DNA of 64,000 bases from Hydnum rufescens UP504 (GCA_014904985.1 MU128971.1:17785-81784), one strand, 5' to 3'; shown: positions 49,736 through 62,909, counted from the stretch's first letter. A program made the numbers and translations. The notes: generated from the letters alone by a model not told the origin.

Positions 49736-52657
49736 ATGTTGGCTACTCCGGATGCAAAGGGATATTTACTGAACGCTCCTTCCTCCTTGAGGTTCATGGC
49801 GAGTATGGTGTGTCCAACACAAGCCATGCCAGGCGCTTGGTCCTTTGGAAGTACACAACGCAGGATCCCTTCGCTCTCTATTCAGACAAACGCCCGCCCG
49901 CTCTCTTCATTCTCAACCGACACCGCCTACTTTACTCCGGAAGAGGCAACCTCCCCGACGGGTCTATCATTCTCCGTGTTGGATAGCAATGACGAATCTC
50001 TCCAGGTTGAGCTCGTCGCTCTTGAGCGCCTGCGCCGTGATGTACGCAGAAACCTCACTCTGCGCCCTCTGAGACGTCGTGCGACCACGCCTACTTCCGA
50101 TTCTCCAGCCTTATTCCACTACTCCACGGCCCCAGCAGCCCATCGTCAGTCTCCTTCCCCAGTGTATATGCACCCCCTCCCTCTGCAATGGATGCGGGAT
50201 CTAATCTTTCGCATCAAACTCCTTCAATCGAATCTCCCGATATTGAACCTCTTTCCCCGACCCATCTCGCAGAGCTACTTGCATCGTCTCACTCTTTTCC
50301 TCTTATACTTGATACTCGCCCTCCCCAGACCTACCTTAGCGCTCATCTTGCTAACTCAATTAACCTGGCGATTCCCTCCCTCATCCTTAAGCGCTTTCGC
50401 AAACCGGGCGCCCTCTCTTCCATTGCAAGTCTTCGTACATTTATAGCAAACGAGTCTTGTCTACCACATTGGGAAAATATGATGTCTGGCGGAGGTCGAT
50501 GGAGCGGTACGTCATTCTTTGGGTCTTACGCTCCAGTCATGCAATCTCAGCCTAGCTTGTGTTTATAGGAGATATCATTGTCCTCGATGTGGACATGGAT
50601 GAGTCCGATCCCTTAGCCCCATCGATGCCTAGTGTCACTCCCTCCAGTCGTCCGACTAATTCGACCACGGCGTGGACCCTTCTACCGGCACTCACGCCTC
50701 TCACGCATGGTCATGTACTCTACCTCCGTGGGGGATTCTCAGCCGCTCTCCACGTCCCTGAATTACAACCACACATAGTCAATAACAACAATGCGTCTAC
50801 TCCATACGACCTCTTAGACGATGCCCGTACTATTTCAGACTCTGGGATCCTTCGTTCACCATTTCCCCGTGCCTCAATATCCACCCCATCAACCCCGGTG
50901 CCTCGTCAACAATATCGCACAAGACAAGATCCAGGTATTAAGAAAGGGAGCCTGTTCATTTTTACTTCTACAGCACCTCCATCCCCTTCTTCTTCATCCC
51001 TGCGCATCACTTCGAGTGTTGAGTCTTCTCCCTTTCCTCACGATCGACATGCCTCGAACATTCTCCCTCTGCCCTCTCATGACCCACCTCTTCCGCGCCA
51101 TGCGAATACGTATGACTGGACTCCATCACCCTCACCCTCGATTGCGACACATCACGGCACCTTTGTGCGTTCCCCACACAAACCAATCTTGGGCATCGAC
51201 ACGAGTTCTACTGAACGCCTCCGCACTAACGGCCATACAGGGGGTGGCGCTGGGATACCAAAATTACATCTGCACACCACCCAAAGCCAAGAGTCTATGT
51301 CTCCAGATGCTTCAATCGGAGGCTCTAGGCGACTGCCACTTTCCAAATCCTCCTTTCACCTTGATGCGGATTATCTCGCTGCTAGTTTGGGTTCGACATC
51401 TTCTGATGCGATCACACCAATATCAGGCAACAATGATGTGAGTTCAAGTGCGATGCGCCCTGGCTTTGATGTCGGAAGAGCCCCTACCCCCCTGGACCAA
51501 CGGTCTCGTTCCCGATCTCGATCACCACGACCAGGGACTCAATCCAATGTCGGCACGCGTCATAGAAGTACAAGTCCATTGTCTTCCTCATCACCCATCA
51601 CTATTCGTCCCACCTTCTCTCCACCTTGGACTGATTCTTCATCCCCCGGCACCAACAACAGCACGAGTGCGGGCGGAGAGAGTGGGGGAGGCGAAGGAAA
51701 CGGTCCCAGTCCCTTCGTCATTTCCACTATCCTACCGAATTTCTTATACCTAGGTCCTGAGATAACTACATCCGAGCACGCGGAGCAACTTGCTTCCCTT
51801 GGTGTCAAGCGGATCTTGAACATGGCGGCGGAGTGTGATGATGATCTTGGGCTCGGATCCGGCAGTCCGGACAGTGGAAACGCTAACCCAAACAAGTACG
51901 GTTTTGAGCGGTACTTGAAGATCCCGATGAGAGATACCGTGGAGGAGGAGAACATCTCTAAGGGTGTCAGAGACGTCTGTCAGTTTCTTGGTGCGTTTGC
52001 TTTTGTGACCACCGCTTTTTCCGTACATCTGGTAAACCATTCCTGTTATAACTGTTCCCTTCCGGTTTTGTTACAGATGATGCTCGATTGCACTCTTCAC
52101 CTACTTTCGTACATTGCAAGGCGGGGAAATCACGATCCGTCACCGCTGTCATGGCCTACCTCATCCATGCAAACCACTGGCCACTCTCTCGCGCGTATGC
52201 TTTCGTTGTCGAGCGGCGAAAAGGGATATCCCCTAATATCGGGTTCGTCTCTGAATTGATGAACTTCGAGGAGGAGGAGTTGGGTGGAAAGAGCATTGGC
52301 GTTGGGTCCTCGTCCTCTGGTGGACCCGGGATCGGCGGCCCTGGAAATACTGGAGCTGACGCTAATGATGATCCGGGGCCGGCCAGTGGGCATTATGGGG
52401 GAGTAACTCCATCCCGACGTGCGGGACATCTTCGAGAGAGTCTCCCACCTGCATTCCACCAATCTTCATCATTGATGTCCATTACTGGTCCACCAACTGG
52501 TGTTGCCGGCGCAGCTGGAGATTCCGGACAAGAGATGGAAGTCAAAGATAGTGAAGGGCGATATCGGCATGCGAGACGGGCACCTGTGGACGAGTTTACG
52601 CTGCAACCGTTGAGGAGAGTCAGTAAAGCTGGTTTGGAGAGTTCCTCGTGGACGTGA
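49736..52657 (+). CDS. Rhodanese plus dual-specificity phosphatase (MAPK phosphatase-like)
   Basis: Exons: start to 50506, 50569-51990 and 52077-52657. A rhodanese/Cdc25-like docking domain reads PLILDTRPPQTYLSAHLANS, then INLAIPSLILKRFRKPG, and continues through DIIVLDVDMDES to LYLRGGFSAAL. A long Ser/Pro-rich linker follows, then the catalytic domain: PNFLYLGPEITTSEHAEQL, GVKRILNMAAECDDD and the P-loop VHCKAGKSRSVT with catalytic Cys and Arg (HCx5R), followed by RAYAFVVERRKGISPN. The domain order is that of Msg5/MKP-type MAPK phosphatases. The N-terminus is uncertain: the upstream frame (STDTAYFTPEEATSPTG onward) looks coding but joins only after a one-base shift near 50168. Otherwise the ATG at 50188 (MDAGSNLSHQ) is the start. 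The stop overlaps a GTGAGT, so one more exon is possible. Confidence 0.85.
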
Positions 52658-53570
52658 GTAGAGTTTGTCTCTTTTCGCTTTGTTTTCCCCTGTGCGTGGT
52701 CTTTGGCTTCCAATTGTCTTGTATTCTCCCATATCGCTACACGGACTATCGCGTCTCCACCTTGCGTTCTCTTTGTGCGTCTCATACATTATTCCATATG
52801 CTCGAGAGCTATCTACTCTATTGTTTCTGACCCTCCCTCATCTTCCACGGACTGAAGAATTTCCTTATCTGCTCTTTCCTTTGGACACGGGTCTCTTATT
52901 GTGTAATTTTTAGGGTGGCATTTCGGGTTTCTTGTCTGCGAACAACCCAAACAATCCAAAATATGACCTACCAAATGCTTATTCCCGTGAAACTAATACA
53001 CGGTGACTACGATGAACTAGAAACTGGGTTCTGACTGTGCACGTGTGAGTTGCCGAGGACAATGATGAGGTCGGCGCGCGTAACTAGACAGGGCAACAGG
53101 ATGCCAGAGAAGAGAGGAAGACAACTCACAGAAACAATCCAGCCTTGGTTTACCCATGAATGTACCATTTGGGTGGTCTGGTGCAGAGCGATTGGTTGCG
53201 GATGCAAAATGCTCCGCAAAAGTTTGACCTGATCCTGCTCGGGCACCGTAGTACTGCGATAATTCGAGGCAAAACTCAGGTCCGTGCTGATGACAATTGT
53301 ATCATGAAGGAACAGAAAGCCAGTCCTAGGCCTAGTATGGCACCGGATCTTGATATGGTTTCATAGGATCACCACTGCCACAGATTATTGACAATATTAA
53401 TGAGCAGGGGCTTGCAATCCAGTATAATCGCGCATCCAGCGTGCAGGTCCGCAGATCTCAAACAACAACCACCCGCAACCTGTGGTCATGAAGTTCTGTG
53501 ATACACAAGCTGGATACACATGTTCTGAGTCCCGGAAATTACCGGGGGACTAGGTATTACTTGAAGCATT
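52658..53570. other. Intergenic, no gene recognised
   Basis: About 910 bp between the phosphatase and the F-box gene; only short unsupported ORFs. Confidence 0.45.
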
Positions 53571-55220
53571 ATGAATGAACAATCGGTGGAGGTACGCATA
53601 CTTCTGGGCTCCCTTCGGATAGATTTTATGTTTGAGAGGCTTGACGCAGGCCTTCGATTAGGTCGTCTCGCTCCTAGATTGTCCAGACGAACTACTCCTA
53701 CGATGCTTTGCAGATCTTGGTCCTGGAGATCTTGTTTCTGTTGCATCTGTATCTCACAGGCTCCGCGCCGTCTCATTAGACGCGTCGATTTGGAGGCAGA
53801 TATGCGACGATCTCATTTCCATCTGCCAACCCCTCGCTGAGGAGGGTGAGGGTGTAGAACTGGTCGCTTGGGGTGCCAAGACTCATTTTGACCTGTGGAA
53901 TCGGCTTCTGCGGAGATGGGAGAATCATCTTGGATTTTGGGTCCCCTCTGACCCCACCCCGTATAGGGAGCTTGTACGGATATGTGCTTCCAATAAACGG
54001 GGAGCGATTGAGGTTGCCAAAGTCCACCTCTCCAATGAGTTTTATTTCGATACCCTGGGTACCCAAGACAGAACCCCTCAGGGACCCCTTCCTGGAAGCA
54101 TGGCTGTCGGTGGTGGGATAGCCGATCCCGGTATTCTTATTGCCCCTCCGCTGGACGTTGGCGACAACACCCTCGAGCTATTCATGGACGAAAATACTCC
54201 CGAGCTGTTTATTGATAGACTCTCGGCTGTATTGTGGTCCACAGCATGTTGTCCTTTTATTTGCCTCCGGTTGGTAGCCCTGCAGCGGATAGTGCCCCAC
54301 ATTTGGTCTATTCCCCACAGAAGCCTTTCCTCTGGCATAGCCTCAGACAACTGCCTATGGCGTCTCCCCGTTCTCCTCCTTTTCCATCTCCTTTCTTGGT
54401 CCCAGCACTTCGCGGTGCCAAGGTGGATTCCCTCGGAGATCTTCAATTGCCCACTCTCGCTCCGACACTAATACACCAGGAATGGAAGAGTAGCCTTGTC
54501 CCCATACACAGCCCTACATCCAAACACTGGACCTCTTCAAATGATATTATCGATAACGGCCTATATGCTGCCTCGTACCCCGTCCACGGCCTGGAAATTT
54601 TTCTCGTTACAATCCGCACCCTTACGAGCAAGGATTTTGAGCATGCCTCTTCATATTCTTTGTGGCCGTGGGAGGGCACACTTGCCCATGATGATCCAGT
54701 TCTTCATCTCGGTCCCTTTGTGTTGGGTACCACTCCAAATTTATCCATCCCACCAGGGTCCATACAGCCTGGCCAGCGCATCTTCGAGGCGGTCAAGATC
54801 CATGGTGATTGCAATGTTCCCCGAGGTGTGCGGTCCATAATAGGATTCCTGGACCCTGGGACTCGCTGGAGTGTTTCAGCGGATATGCGTGCCGCGGAGA
54901 TGGAAATGCGCATGAGCCACAGTGATCCAAGGACTTCAAAACTAGGTCTCCCTCCAGTCTCTCAGCGAAGTCCCTTTAAACCATGGCCAATGAGGGCTAG
55001 CGAGACTGGTCAGATCAATGGATCAATACGCGCTTTGACGACGGAGGAAGCCATGTCGCCCGGAGAGGGTTGGTCTTTCCATGGGGTAGGAAGGATAGCT
55101 CGGGAGGGATTCCGGGATCCTACGTGGACGTCCTGTCTCATTCATCTCGAAAGTCGGCAGGAGTTTCTTGTTGGGTGGTTGGGGAGTGTGACCACCTTCA
55201 AGCGGTTATCCAATTTTTGA
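53571..55220 (+). CDS. F-box protein
   Basis: Exon 1 is 53571-53591 (MNEQSVE); exon 2 starts at 53662. The F-box (about residues 12-50) reads LDCPDELLLRCFADLGPGDL, VSVASVSHRLRAV and DASIWRQICDDL, with the usual P-x-E-L-L and W. The region after it contains HFDLWNRLLRRWENHLGFW and YRELVRICASNKRGAIEVA. The downstream frame carries EIFLVTIRTLTSKDF and LHLGPFVLGTTPNLSIPPGS and ends at 55220. The two parts lie in different frames, joined by one inferred lost base near 54222. An F-box recruits the protein to SCF ubiquitin ligases through Skp1. No WD40 or LRR is seen, so the target is unknown. A truncated protein is the alternative if the shift is real. Confidence 0.7.
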
Positions 55221-55290
55221 TCCTGTCTACCCTAGCAAGGACCATTCCCAATTTAGTGGAAAAACTGGATCCCAGTTGACACTGATATAA

Positions 55291-55577
55291 TAGGGGGTTT
55301 CAGGCTAGAAGAACTTGCCTGGAATTGAGGCTGGAATCAGAGTTGGAATCTGCAGGAATCAAGTTCTGATTCCGCTGCAATTCCAGCTCTGAGGCTCAAA
55401 TTGACCTGGAATTGTGATTCCAGCATTAAGAACATCATCTAGAATATTTTCCATCTAAAAATAGCCTCCTGGGCACACACCACACACAAGCAGCCTGCTT
55501 TCACCTTGGGTTCCAAGCAGATTCCGTCCTCAATTCCATACCAATTCCAGGTAAATTCTTCTAGCCTGAAACCCCTA
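55291..55577. mobile_element. MITE-like element with terminal inverted repeats and TA flanks
   Basis: The left end at 55293 (ggggtttcaggctagaagaa, with one extra leading g) and the reverse complement of the right end at 55575 match over about 34 bp with two mismatches, continuing into cctggaattg. Both ends are flanked by TA, the target duplication expected of Tc1/mariner-type elements. The interior (283 bp in all) has no ORF and repeats ggaatt/aattcc words, some also inverted. It is non-autonomous; no transposase is seen in the window. Confidence 0.75.
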
Positions 55578-55849
55578 ATGGCTGGCCGAGGTTGCCCACA
55601 TTTGAAGGCCATTACAGCCCGCTGGGCCACAAAGGCCAGCATCTACTAGCAACCTTGACTAATGATCTCTGAGTGTAATATCTATCCGATTTTGACTGGA
55701 TACTGTATACCCAATTCGGAGGATGCTTCCGAAAGAGGGCACTGCCCTCATAGTGGCAAATTGATCTCCGCTTGAGTAATTGACCACCGTCTGTCGTCTT
55801 TAAACATCTGGGTAATCCATCCATCAGTTAGAGCGCTCCCTCGCACACC

Positions 55850-58800
55850 ATGGTGTCCAACGACCCTCGAACCCAGCAGACATGCGCACAGTGTATATTT
55901 CAGGTATGCGATGTGTTTGCTGCCGCATTCGCCAACTTATTTGGCCCTCGCAACAGAGGCCAGATGCAACAGCCATCTTCTACAAACATCGAAACGATAT
56001 CGTCTTCGCTTCACCATTCAGCCCCCTGCTACCGTCACAGGGCTTCGTTCGCCAAAGTCAAAGTACGTCGGGGCAACACAGGATGTCGTGATGTGGAGGG
56101 ATCCCTTCGGGGGTGACGGGTTGTAGGTCTCCTTCACCCGCACATACTTCGTCGCCCTTCTTCATTCACACTCTCTCGACAGCACGGTGACTCCAGCACC
56201 TCTCGATTGCAGAGGAACTATAGATCTGCTCGAGGGTCGTTTGGGACGTTCGGGCCGGATCGTCGCATCATGTACTTTGGATCTCTCCTCCACGGACGAA
56301 GGCAAAGCTGCTCATGTTTATGTCCAGAGTGGGCCCCGCTCACGCACGGTCTTTATCCCTGCAGAGAGACGACTCGATTTGAAAGATGACGCGGACAACA
56401 AATTCGGAGAGTTGACACTATATGTGGCATCCTCTCCGGGTCCCCCAATGATGCCGTTGAGCGTGCCACTGGGCTGCCCAGCAGCTGGGCCCCGGTCTAA
56501 CCAGGGTCAACGACGCCATTCAAGCTATCGCCCCCCTTACAACAGAAATCACACCCGCCTGGCAGTCTTTGTTGAATCGCCTCCAAGCCCTTGTGAAGGT
56601 TGCCGATATAGTTGCCGAGGCACGTTTCATCCTCAATTACCGGCCCCCGCCCCCCCGACCACTAAGAAATATTTGCAAGCAGGTTCACCCTTGGATCAAG
56701 TTAGCATGGGGAGTCGTCTCAGCAGCGTATAAGGTATGACTACAACCAGACTTTGCATCTGTATGCCCTCTGAATGGTGTTCCATCAGATCCTTTCCGCC
56801 CAAAGTGATCGGGACGCCAAAGTGATGGGTTTAGTCCAGACTATGGCGGATAGCTGCTCCTTTGCCGACGAAGCCGAGGAGTTGAAGAATCGCTCGGAAA
56901 CAGATCAAGGCATTATCAACCAAATACTGCGCCAAGTAATGGAATGCGCGTATTTCATTCGGGACTATTGCAGGGACAAGTCCTTCGGTACGTGGGAACC
57001 CACATGTTCTATTTACTCCAAAACTGATCAGTGTGGGCTGCAGTCAACCGCGTTAGGAAGTACACAATTTCTCTCGTGGACGCCCGGATCAATAACTATA
57101 TGAGCATCCTGGAGACTCTCCGACGGAACCTAATTGACCATGCGAACATACAATGCTCCGTCATTACGCATCGCGTCTTAGACGTCCTGACTGAAGTCCG
57201 TAAGTGCTTCTTGTATGAATGTCTTCAGTCAAAACCAGCTTTCTAAGATGGTCCGCAGGGGACTTGCAAGTGCTCAGTGAACTAAAATATGCCCGGAGGC
57301 CCATCACGATCTGGATAAAGCGTGCTTACCAGGAACACGCACCGAGATCATCGACGCTATAGTGCGTTGGGCTGTCGGGGCAGATATGCCGTCTGATTCG
57401 AGTGGCTCATTACCATTGAACTCAAAAGAATCATCTCGTGTACTTTGGTTGTGCGGCATGGCGGGTGTAGGGAAATCGTCAATCCTTCGCTCGTGCGCGA
57501 AACGCATTTCTGACCTCGATCGCAAGGGGTCGTACTATGGTTTCGACAAAAACAAACCCCTCGCAAACCTGACCAACCTGTTCAGTACGATCGCTCGAGA
57601 CCTCGCGGACCTCGACAACTCCCGGAAGCAGCGCCTTGTCGATGCTGTCAAGAACGACACCGCGATACGAACAACCCTTGACTGCAAATTGCAGTTCCAG
57701 CAGTTTATCACTGCATCATTCAAGGATGATAAGGCCCAGGGGGAGACTGTTGTTTTCATCGACGCATTTGATGAATCTGGGGACGTCATGGCTCGCGCCG
57801 ATGCGCTCGCTATTCTAACAAAGCGAGCCTCGGAATTCCTCCAGGTCTTCGAGTCATAGTCACTTCGAGACATGAGCGTGATATCCAAGACGCATTACGG
57901 CCTCCGAGGCCGGGGTTGACATCATGCTTGTGGAAAACATCCCGGCTGATCAGACTGCACGCGATATCGAGATGTACGTGCGCAATGAACTCCATAATGC
58001 GTATGATTTCGGGGAAAAGTATCAGACCCCACTAAGGGATCTCACGCGGATGGCTGGAACATCTTTTCAGTGGGCCACTACCGCCTGCCGCTTCATTTGC
58101 TGGGAGAGGAAAGCTGGCATGAGTCCGCAGGATAGGATTGCGACCGTTCTGCGTAGTGATGAGGGGCTCTATGCGCTCTATAGCACCGTCATGAAGGAAC
58201 ACTGCGATCCATCCAGTGAGATAGCAGTAAAACGGGTCAAGTCAATCCTAGGCCGAATCCTATGCGCTCAGGTCCCCTTATCATTGCATGCTCTCATGCA
58301 CCTTGTTCCACCCGACTCTATCCTCATTCCAGATGATAATGGTATGGAGATACAGCGAGGGACTGTGAAACATCTTGCCTCACTCCTTAGTGGTACACAC
58401 AGTGACCATGAACCCATTGTGCCTCTCCACTCGTCTTATCGCGATTTCTTGTGTGACTCAGAGCATAACAAAGATTTCTACATTGACAAAGCCGAAGCCA
58501 ATCAGTACATGGCCCTGGCGTGTTTCCGTGTGATGGACCAGACCTTGACCTTCAATATCTGTCAGTTTCCGACCTCATTTCTTCGTAATACCGATATCCC
58601 CAACATTGAGGATCTCCGGAAAAAACACATACCTGATTATCTGTATTATGCTTGTCAATTTTGGGGTTTCCATGTGTCCGCGACACCTAGTGGCGAGTTT
58701 GCCCAGAAACCCCTGGAGTCATTCTTTCGGAAGGATTTCCTACACTGGTTGGAAGTGATGAGTGTTATGGAGAGTTCCCCTCAAAGTGCATTAGCCTCAC

Positions 58801-61524
58801 TTGCGACCTCTAATGTAAGCATGGCTCCAATTTGAGTACATAACTTTAGCTGCCAGCTGATTCTTAACATGCATTCCCCAGATTGTCACAGACCTTGTTG
58901 AACTGCAACAGGATGTAGTGAAATTCATCTCCATGTTTGCAACTGCCATAATGACCAGCCTGCCTCACATCTACCTCTCTGCTCTGACATTTGCTCCTGC
59001 ATCATCTCTCCTATATCAGAGGTGGCAAGGCCAATTTCCAGGGGTTGCAAAACTTGCTCAGGGACGACTTCCACACTGGCCAAACCTCACACTGATCTTA
59101 CATGGACATCGGTATTATGTATCATCTGTTGCTTTTTCCCCTGATGGCAAGCAAGTTGCTTCTGGCTCCGGGGATAAGACCATACACCTCTGGAATGTGG
59201 AAACAGGCCAGAGCATTGGGCAGCCAATGAAGCATGATGATGAGGTCTTGTCTATTGCTTTCTCACCTGGTGGCAAGCAGATTGCTTCTGGCTCCAGTGA
59301 CAAGAGTGTACAACTCTGGAGTGTGGAGACAAGTCTGAGAATTGGCCAGCCAATGGAGGGGCATGATGCAGCCATCAAGACCATTGCTTTCTCACCTGAT
59401 GGCAAGCTGATTGCTTCTGGCTCTGAGGACCAGACTGTATGACTCTGGAGTGTGGAGACAGGTCTGAGCATTGGCTGGCCAATGGAGGGGCATAATGAAG
59501 CTGTCCTGTCCCTTGCTTTCTCACCTGATGGCAAGCAGATTGCTTCTGGCTCTGAAGATGAGACCATACATCTCTGGAATGTGCAGACAGGTGTAAGCAT
59601 TGGCCAGCCAATGGAGGGCATAATGGTTTCATCATGTGCCTCACTTTCTCACCTGATGGCAAGCAGATCATTTCTGTCTCCTCAAGGAGCACCATACAAC
59701 TCTGGAATGTGGACACAGGTGCAAGCATTGCCCACCAGATGGAGGAAAATTCTTTTGACCAGGTCTTTACTTTCTCACATGATGGTTTCCACCAGGTCTC
59801 TGCTTTCTCACCTGATGGCAGGCTGATTGCTTCAAAAGCTGGGTGGCATACAACTCTGGAATGTGGAGATGGGTGTGAGCATTGGCCAGCTGATGCCAGA
59901 ACCTGGTGGTTCCATCAGCTCCATTGCTTTCTCACCTAATGGCAAGCAGATTGTCTCTGGATCTGGGGACAGTGTACAACTCTGGAATGTGGAGATAGGG
60001 TCAAGCCTTCATGAGTGGAATGGAGGACATGCTGCTGCCATATTGTCCATTGCTTTCTCACCTGATGGAAAGCTGATGGTTTCTGGCTCCCAGGATGGTA
60101 CCATACAACTCTGGAATGCAGAGACTAGTGCAAGTATTGGCCAGCTCATGGAGGGGCATGATGGTGCTGTCTTGTCCCTTGCTTTCTCACCTGATAGGAA
60201 GCAGATTGCTTCTGCCTCCAGTGACAGGACCATACAACTCTGGAGTGTGGGGATGGGTGTGAGTATTGGCCAACCAATGGAGGGGCATAATGGTTCCATC
60301 TGGTCTATTGCTTTCTCACCTGATGGAAAGCTGATTGCATCTGGCTCCTTGGACAAGACTGTACAGCTCTGGAATGTTGAGATGGGTGTGAGCATTGGCC
60401 AACCAATGCAGGGCATGATGGTTCCATTCAATCCATAGCTTTCTCACCTGATGGAAAGCATATTGCTTCTGGCTCCAAGGACAGGACTATATGACTCTGG
60501 AATGTGGAGACAGGGAGGTGCATTGGCCAGCCAATGGAGGGCATAATCGTGCCATCTTGTCCATTGCATTCTCACCTGATGGCAAGCAGATTGCTTCCAG
60601 CTCTTGGGACAAGACCATACGACTGTGGAGTGTCGAAACAGGTGCAAGCATCTGCCACCTGATGGAGCGGTGTGATCATAGCACTGAGTCCATTTCTTTC
60701 TCACCTGATGGAAGCAGATTGCTTCCAGCTCCAGGGACAAGACCATGCCACTCTGGAATTGGGGATCACTTCCAGACCTCAGTGAGCTGATGGAGCAATC
60801 TGATCATGGCACTGAGTCCTCTGCTTTGTCACCAAGGGTGAGTAGATTGCTTCCAGCTTCAAGTACAAGACTCACAACACCAGAAGTCAGACCAGAGCCT
60901 GAGGCTGGGGGAGAAGCATGATCAGGGCATTAAGAGCATCACTTTCTCTCCTGATGGCAAGCTGATTGCTTCTGCCTCCAAGGCTGGGACCATACAACTC
61001 TGGAATGTGGAGACAGGTGCAAGCATTGGCCAGCCAATGAAAAGGAGTTATAGTCCATTTCTTCCATTGCTTTCTCCCCTGATAGCAAGCAGATTGCTTC
61101 TGGGTCTGAGTCTAGGGGCCTACAACTCTGGAGTGTGGAGAGGGGTGGGAGCCTTGGCAACCAGAAGGGAGGGCACAATAATGACATCTCATCCACTGAT
61201 TTTTTGCCTGATGACAAGCAGTTGACTCCTGGCTCCTCTGAGAACACTGTCAACATTTCAAGGTTGCCTGGTACACAGTCCAAACACACTCTTCAGTACC
61301 CTGTCCATCTGTTCCCACTGCCACCATCCCCCTTTCAAATGCATGATGGTTGGATCTTGGGACCCAGTGGAGAGCTTATTCTCTGGGTCCCTCCTGCCTA
61401 CCACACATCCCTGGAGCACCCTCACTGCCGCATCATGGGAAATCCCAACAATACCCAGATTGATTTTCAGCACCTTAAGTGTGGCAAGGATTGGGCGCAA
61501 TGTCGAGAATCAGTTGGTGAATGA
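55850..61524 (+). pseudogene. NACHT-WD40 NLR-like protein (HET-E type), broken as written
   Basis: Order: a C2-like N-terminal part (MVSNDPRTQQTCAQ; KRYRLRFTIQPPATVTG; YVGATQDVVMWRDP), a helical region, a NACHT NTPase with Walker A GMAGVGKSS at about 57456-57482 and Walker B VVFIDAFDE, a winged-helix-like region, then about 16 WD40 repeats and a conserved tail DGWILGPSGELILWVPP to 61524. HET-E-type proteins act in fungal allorecognition. Splice sites at 55904, 56128, 56734, 56986, 57199 and 58815 fit well. Inferred one-base losses before the WD40 part lie near 55985 (A run), 56452 and 56497 (C), 57293 (G), 57838 (C) and 57911 (G). Two TGA stops (59440 and 60490) sit where sister repeats have CGA, and several repeats have shifted frame. 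Those stops are not homopolymer errors, so real decay of the WD40 part is possible. Confidence 0.8.
59095..61260 (+). repeat. About 16 tandem WD40 repeat units (126 bp period)
   Basis: Each unit encodes about 42 residues around [33 protein letters not shown]. Neighbouring units are close to identical in nucleotides, not only in protein, which indicates recent duplication or conversion between units. The runs ggagggg at the G-rich end of the unit are shortened to ggaggg or gcaggg in the units near 59617, 60408 and 60535, shifting frame each time. Confidence 0.85.
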
Positions 61525-62068
61525 GAAGGTGGTGATGTCAAGGATTTGTAACATTTAACTTCACAATTTCCCCATTTTTGGAAAAATCACCAAACACTGT
61601 TTTTTTTGTTTCCTTCAGTAATGACATGTTCACTATTGTATCCGGAGGCTAGGAAATCTCCCAACCAGCAGAAAGAAGAGCAATTACTTTCTTCACTGGC
61701 TACATTATTCAAGCACATTATACAGACTTGTGTTGCTAGAATAGGGTAATTGTACATGTACCGAGCATGCAAGCTAAACAATTAGATGGTACCGCGAGCC
61801 GGATCCCATCTGATTAGTCCCACATCCTTAGATTAGGAACCCGTAGAGAACCATGGATCCGCTGATAGCTATACAAGACCTGAACTACGCATTAGAAAGT
61901 TAAGCAAAGCTAATTTAAGATGTTTAGATCTATGATCTCACCCCAAAGTGCGGACCCTACATCGTCAAACGCCCCATTCCCGAGGACAACTGACCCATGA
62001 CATCCTGAACACCCTTGAATTGGTATGACTCCACAAGCTTGACTCTCGACATGCTGCAAGATCCCACT
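61525..62068. other. Convergent 3' region, NLR-like and C2H2 genes
   Basis: About 540 bp between stop codons; no gene or RNA structure was recognised. Confidence 0.45.
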
Positions 62069-62909
62069 TCAAGTAGAAAACTCCTTCCGGCAGTTCGACT
62101 TGGGGCATCGATAAATCTTGTCCTGATGGCGTGGACTGTTTAAGTGGGCATTCAGGGCAGGCAAAGTGTTGAATTCCTTGTTGCAGAGATAGCACTCGTA
62201 TGCACGGCCGTTATAGCTGCGCTCGGTCGCTCGGTACGTTGTGCTCTGGGCAACCGTAGGTGTACCGGCTGGACCACCGATGAGCCGGGCGGGATTTGTA
62301 ATGACGTTGTTCCGATCAAGAGCGACGATTCGCGAGTTGACGATGGAACGGTTGATGCCCGAGACGCATGCCCCCTGTTCAAGGTGGAGCGTCATGGCAC
62401 TCACGGAGACGAAAGTGAGGCCACACCCACGCATTGGGCATTTAATGTCAGCCTTGACGTGGGTCGCGCTCCGCTGATGCTAGAAGAGACGGAGAGGATT
62501 ATTGTTAAAAGCTATAGGTAAGGATGAAATAGAAGTGTTTGCTGACTGCGAAGAGATTGCTGGGACTTGCAAAGAGCCTTTTGCACGGAATACACCAGCG
62601 GTCTGCATGTGTTTGTCGATTGTGCTCTCTAAGTCCCACCTCTCCACCTCTGTTGAAGAAGGCGTTGCAAGGACGGCACCACCAATGGCGATCGTCATTA
62701 TGTTCTTCATGATCGAACTTGTCGTCGAAATGTTCGTTGCAGTATTGACAGTAGTGATGACGAGGGCTTTGGATATAATGGGATTCAAGACGATGCCAGG
62801 CAGGGAAGTCGATGTCGCAATCTTGACACACATAGTGGTTCTCGGATATCTGCAAGTGGCGCGCGTACGAAGTGTAAAAGTGGGCGTTGCATCGGTCACA
62901 GTAAGTCAT
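62069..62909 (-). CDS. Multi-C2H2 zinc-finger protein
   Basis: Exons 62909-62547 and 62479-62069, about 257 residues. The start MTYCDRCNAHFYTSYARHL opens with the first finger. Further C2H2-like fingers follow: YVCQDCDIDFPAWHRLESH, YCQYCNEHFDDKFDHEEH, WWCRPCNAFFNRGGE, then CIPCKRLFASPSNL continuing FAHQRSATH across the intron (C-x2-C-x12-H-x5-H). After that come CPMRGCGLTFVSVSAMTLHL, and near the end YECYLCNKEFNTLPALNAHL and a partial C-x4-C finger before the stop. Closely packed fingers with Trp/Tyr before the first Cys are common in basidiomycete families of unknown role. Nucleic-acid binding is inferred. The donor (GTCAGC) is weak but gives a perfect finger. Confidence 0.8.
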
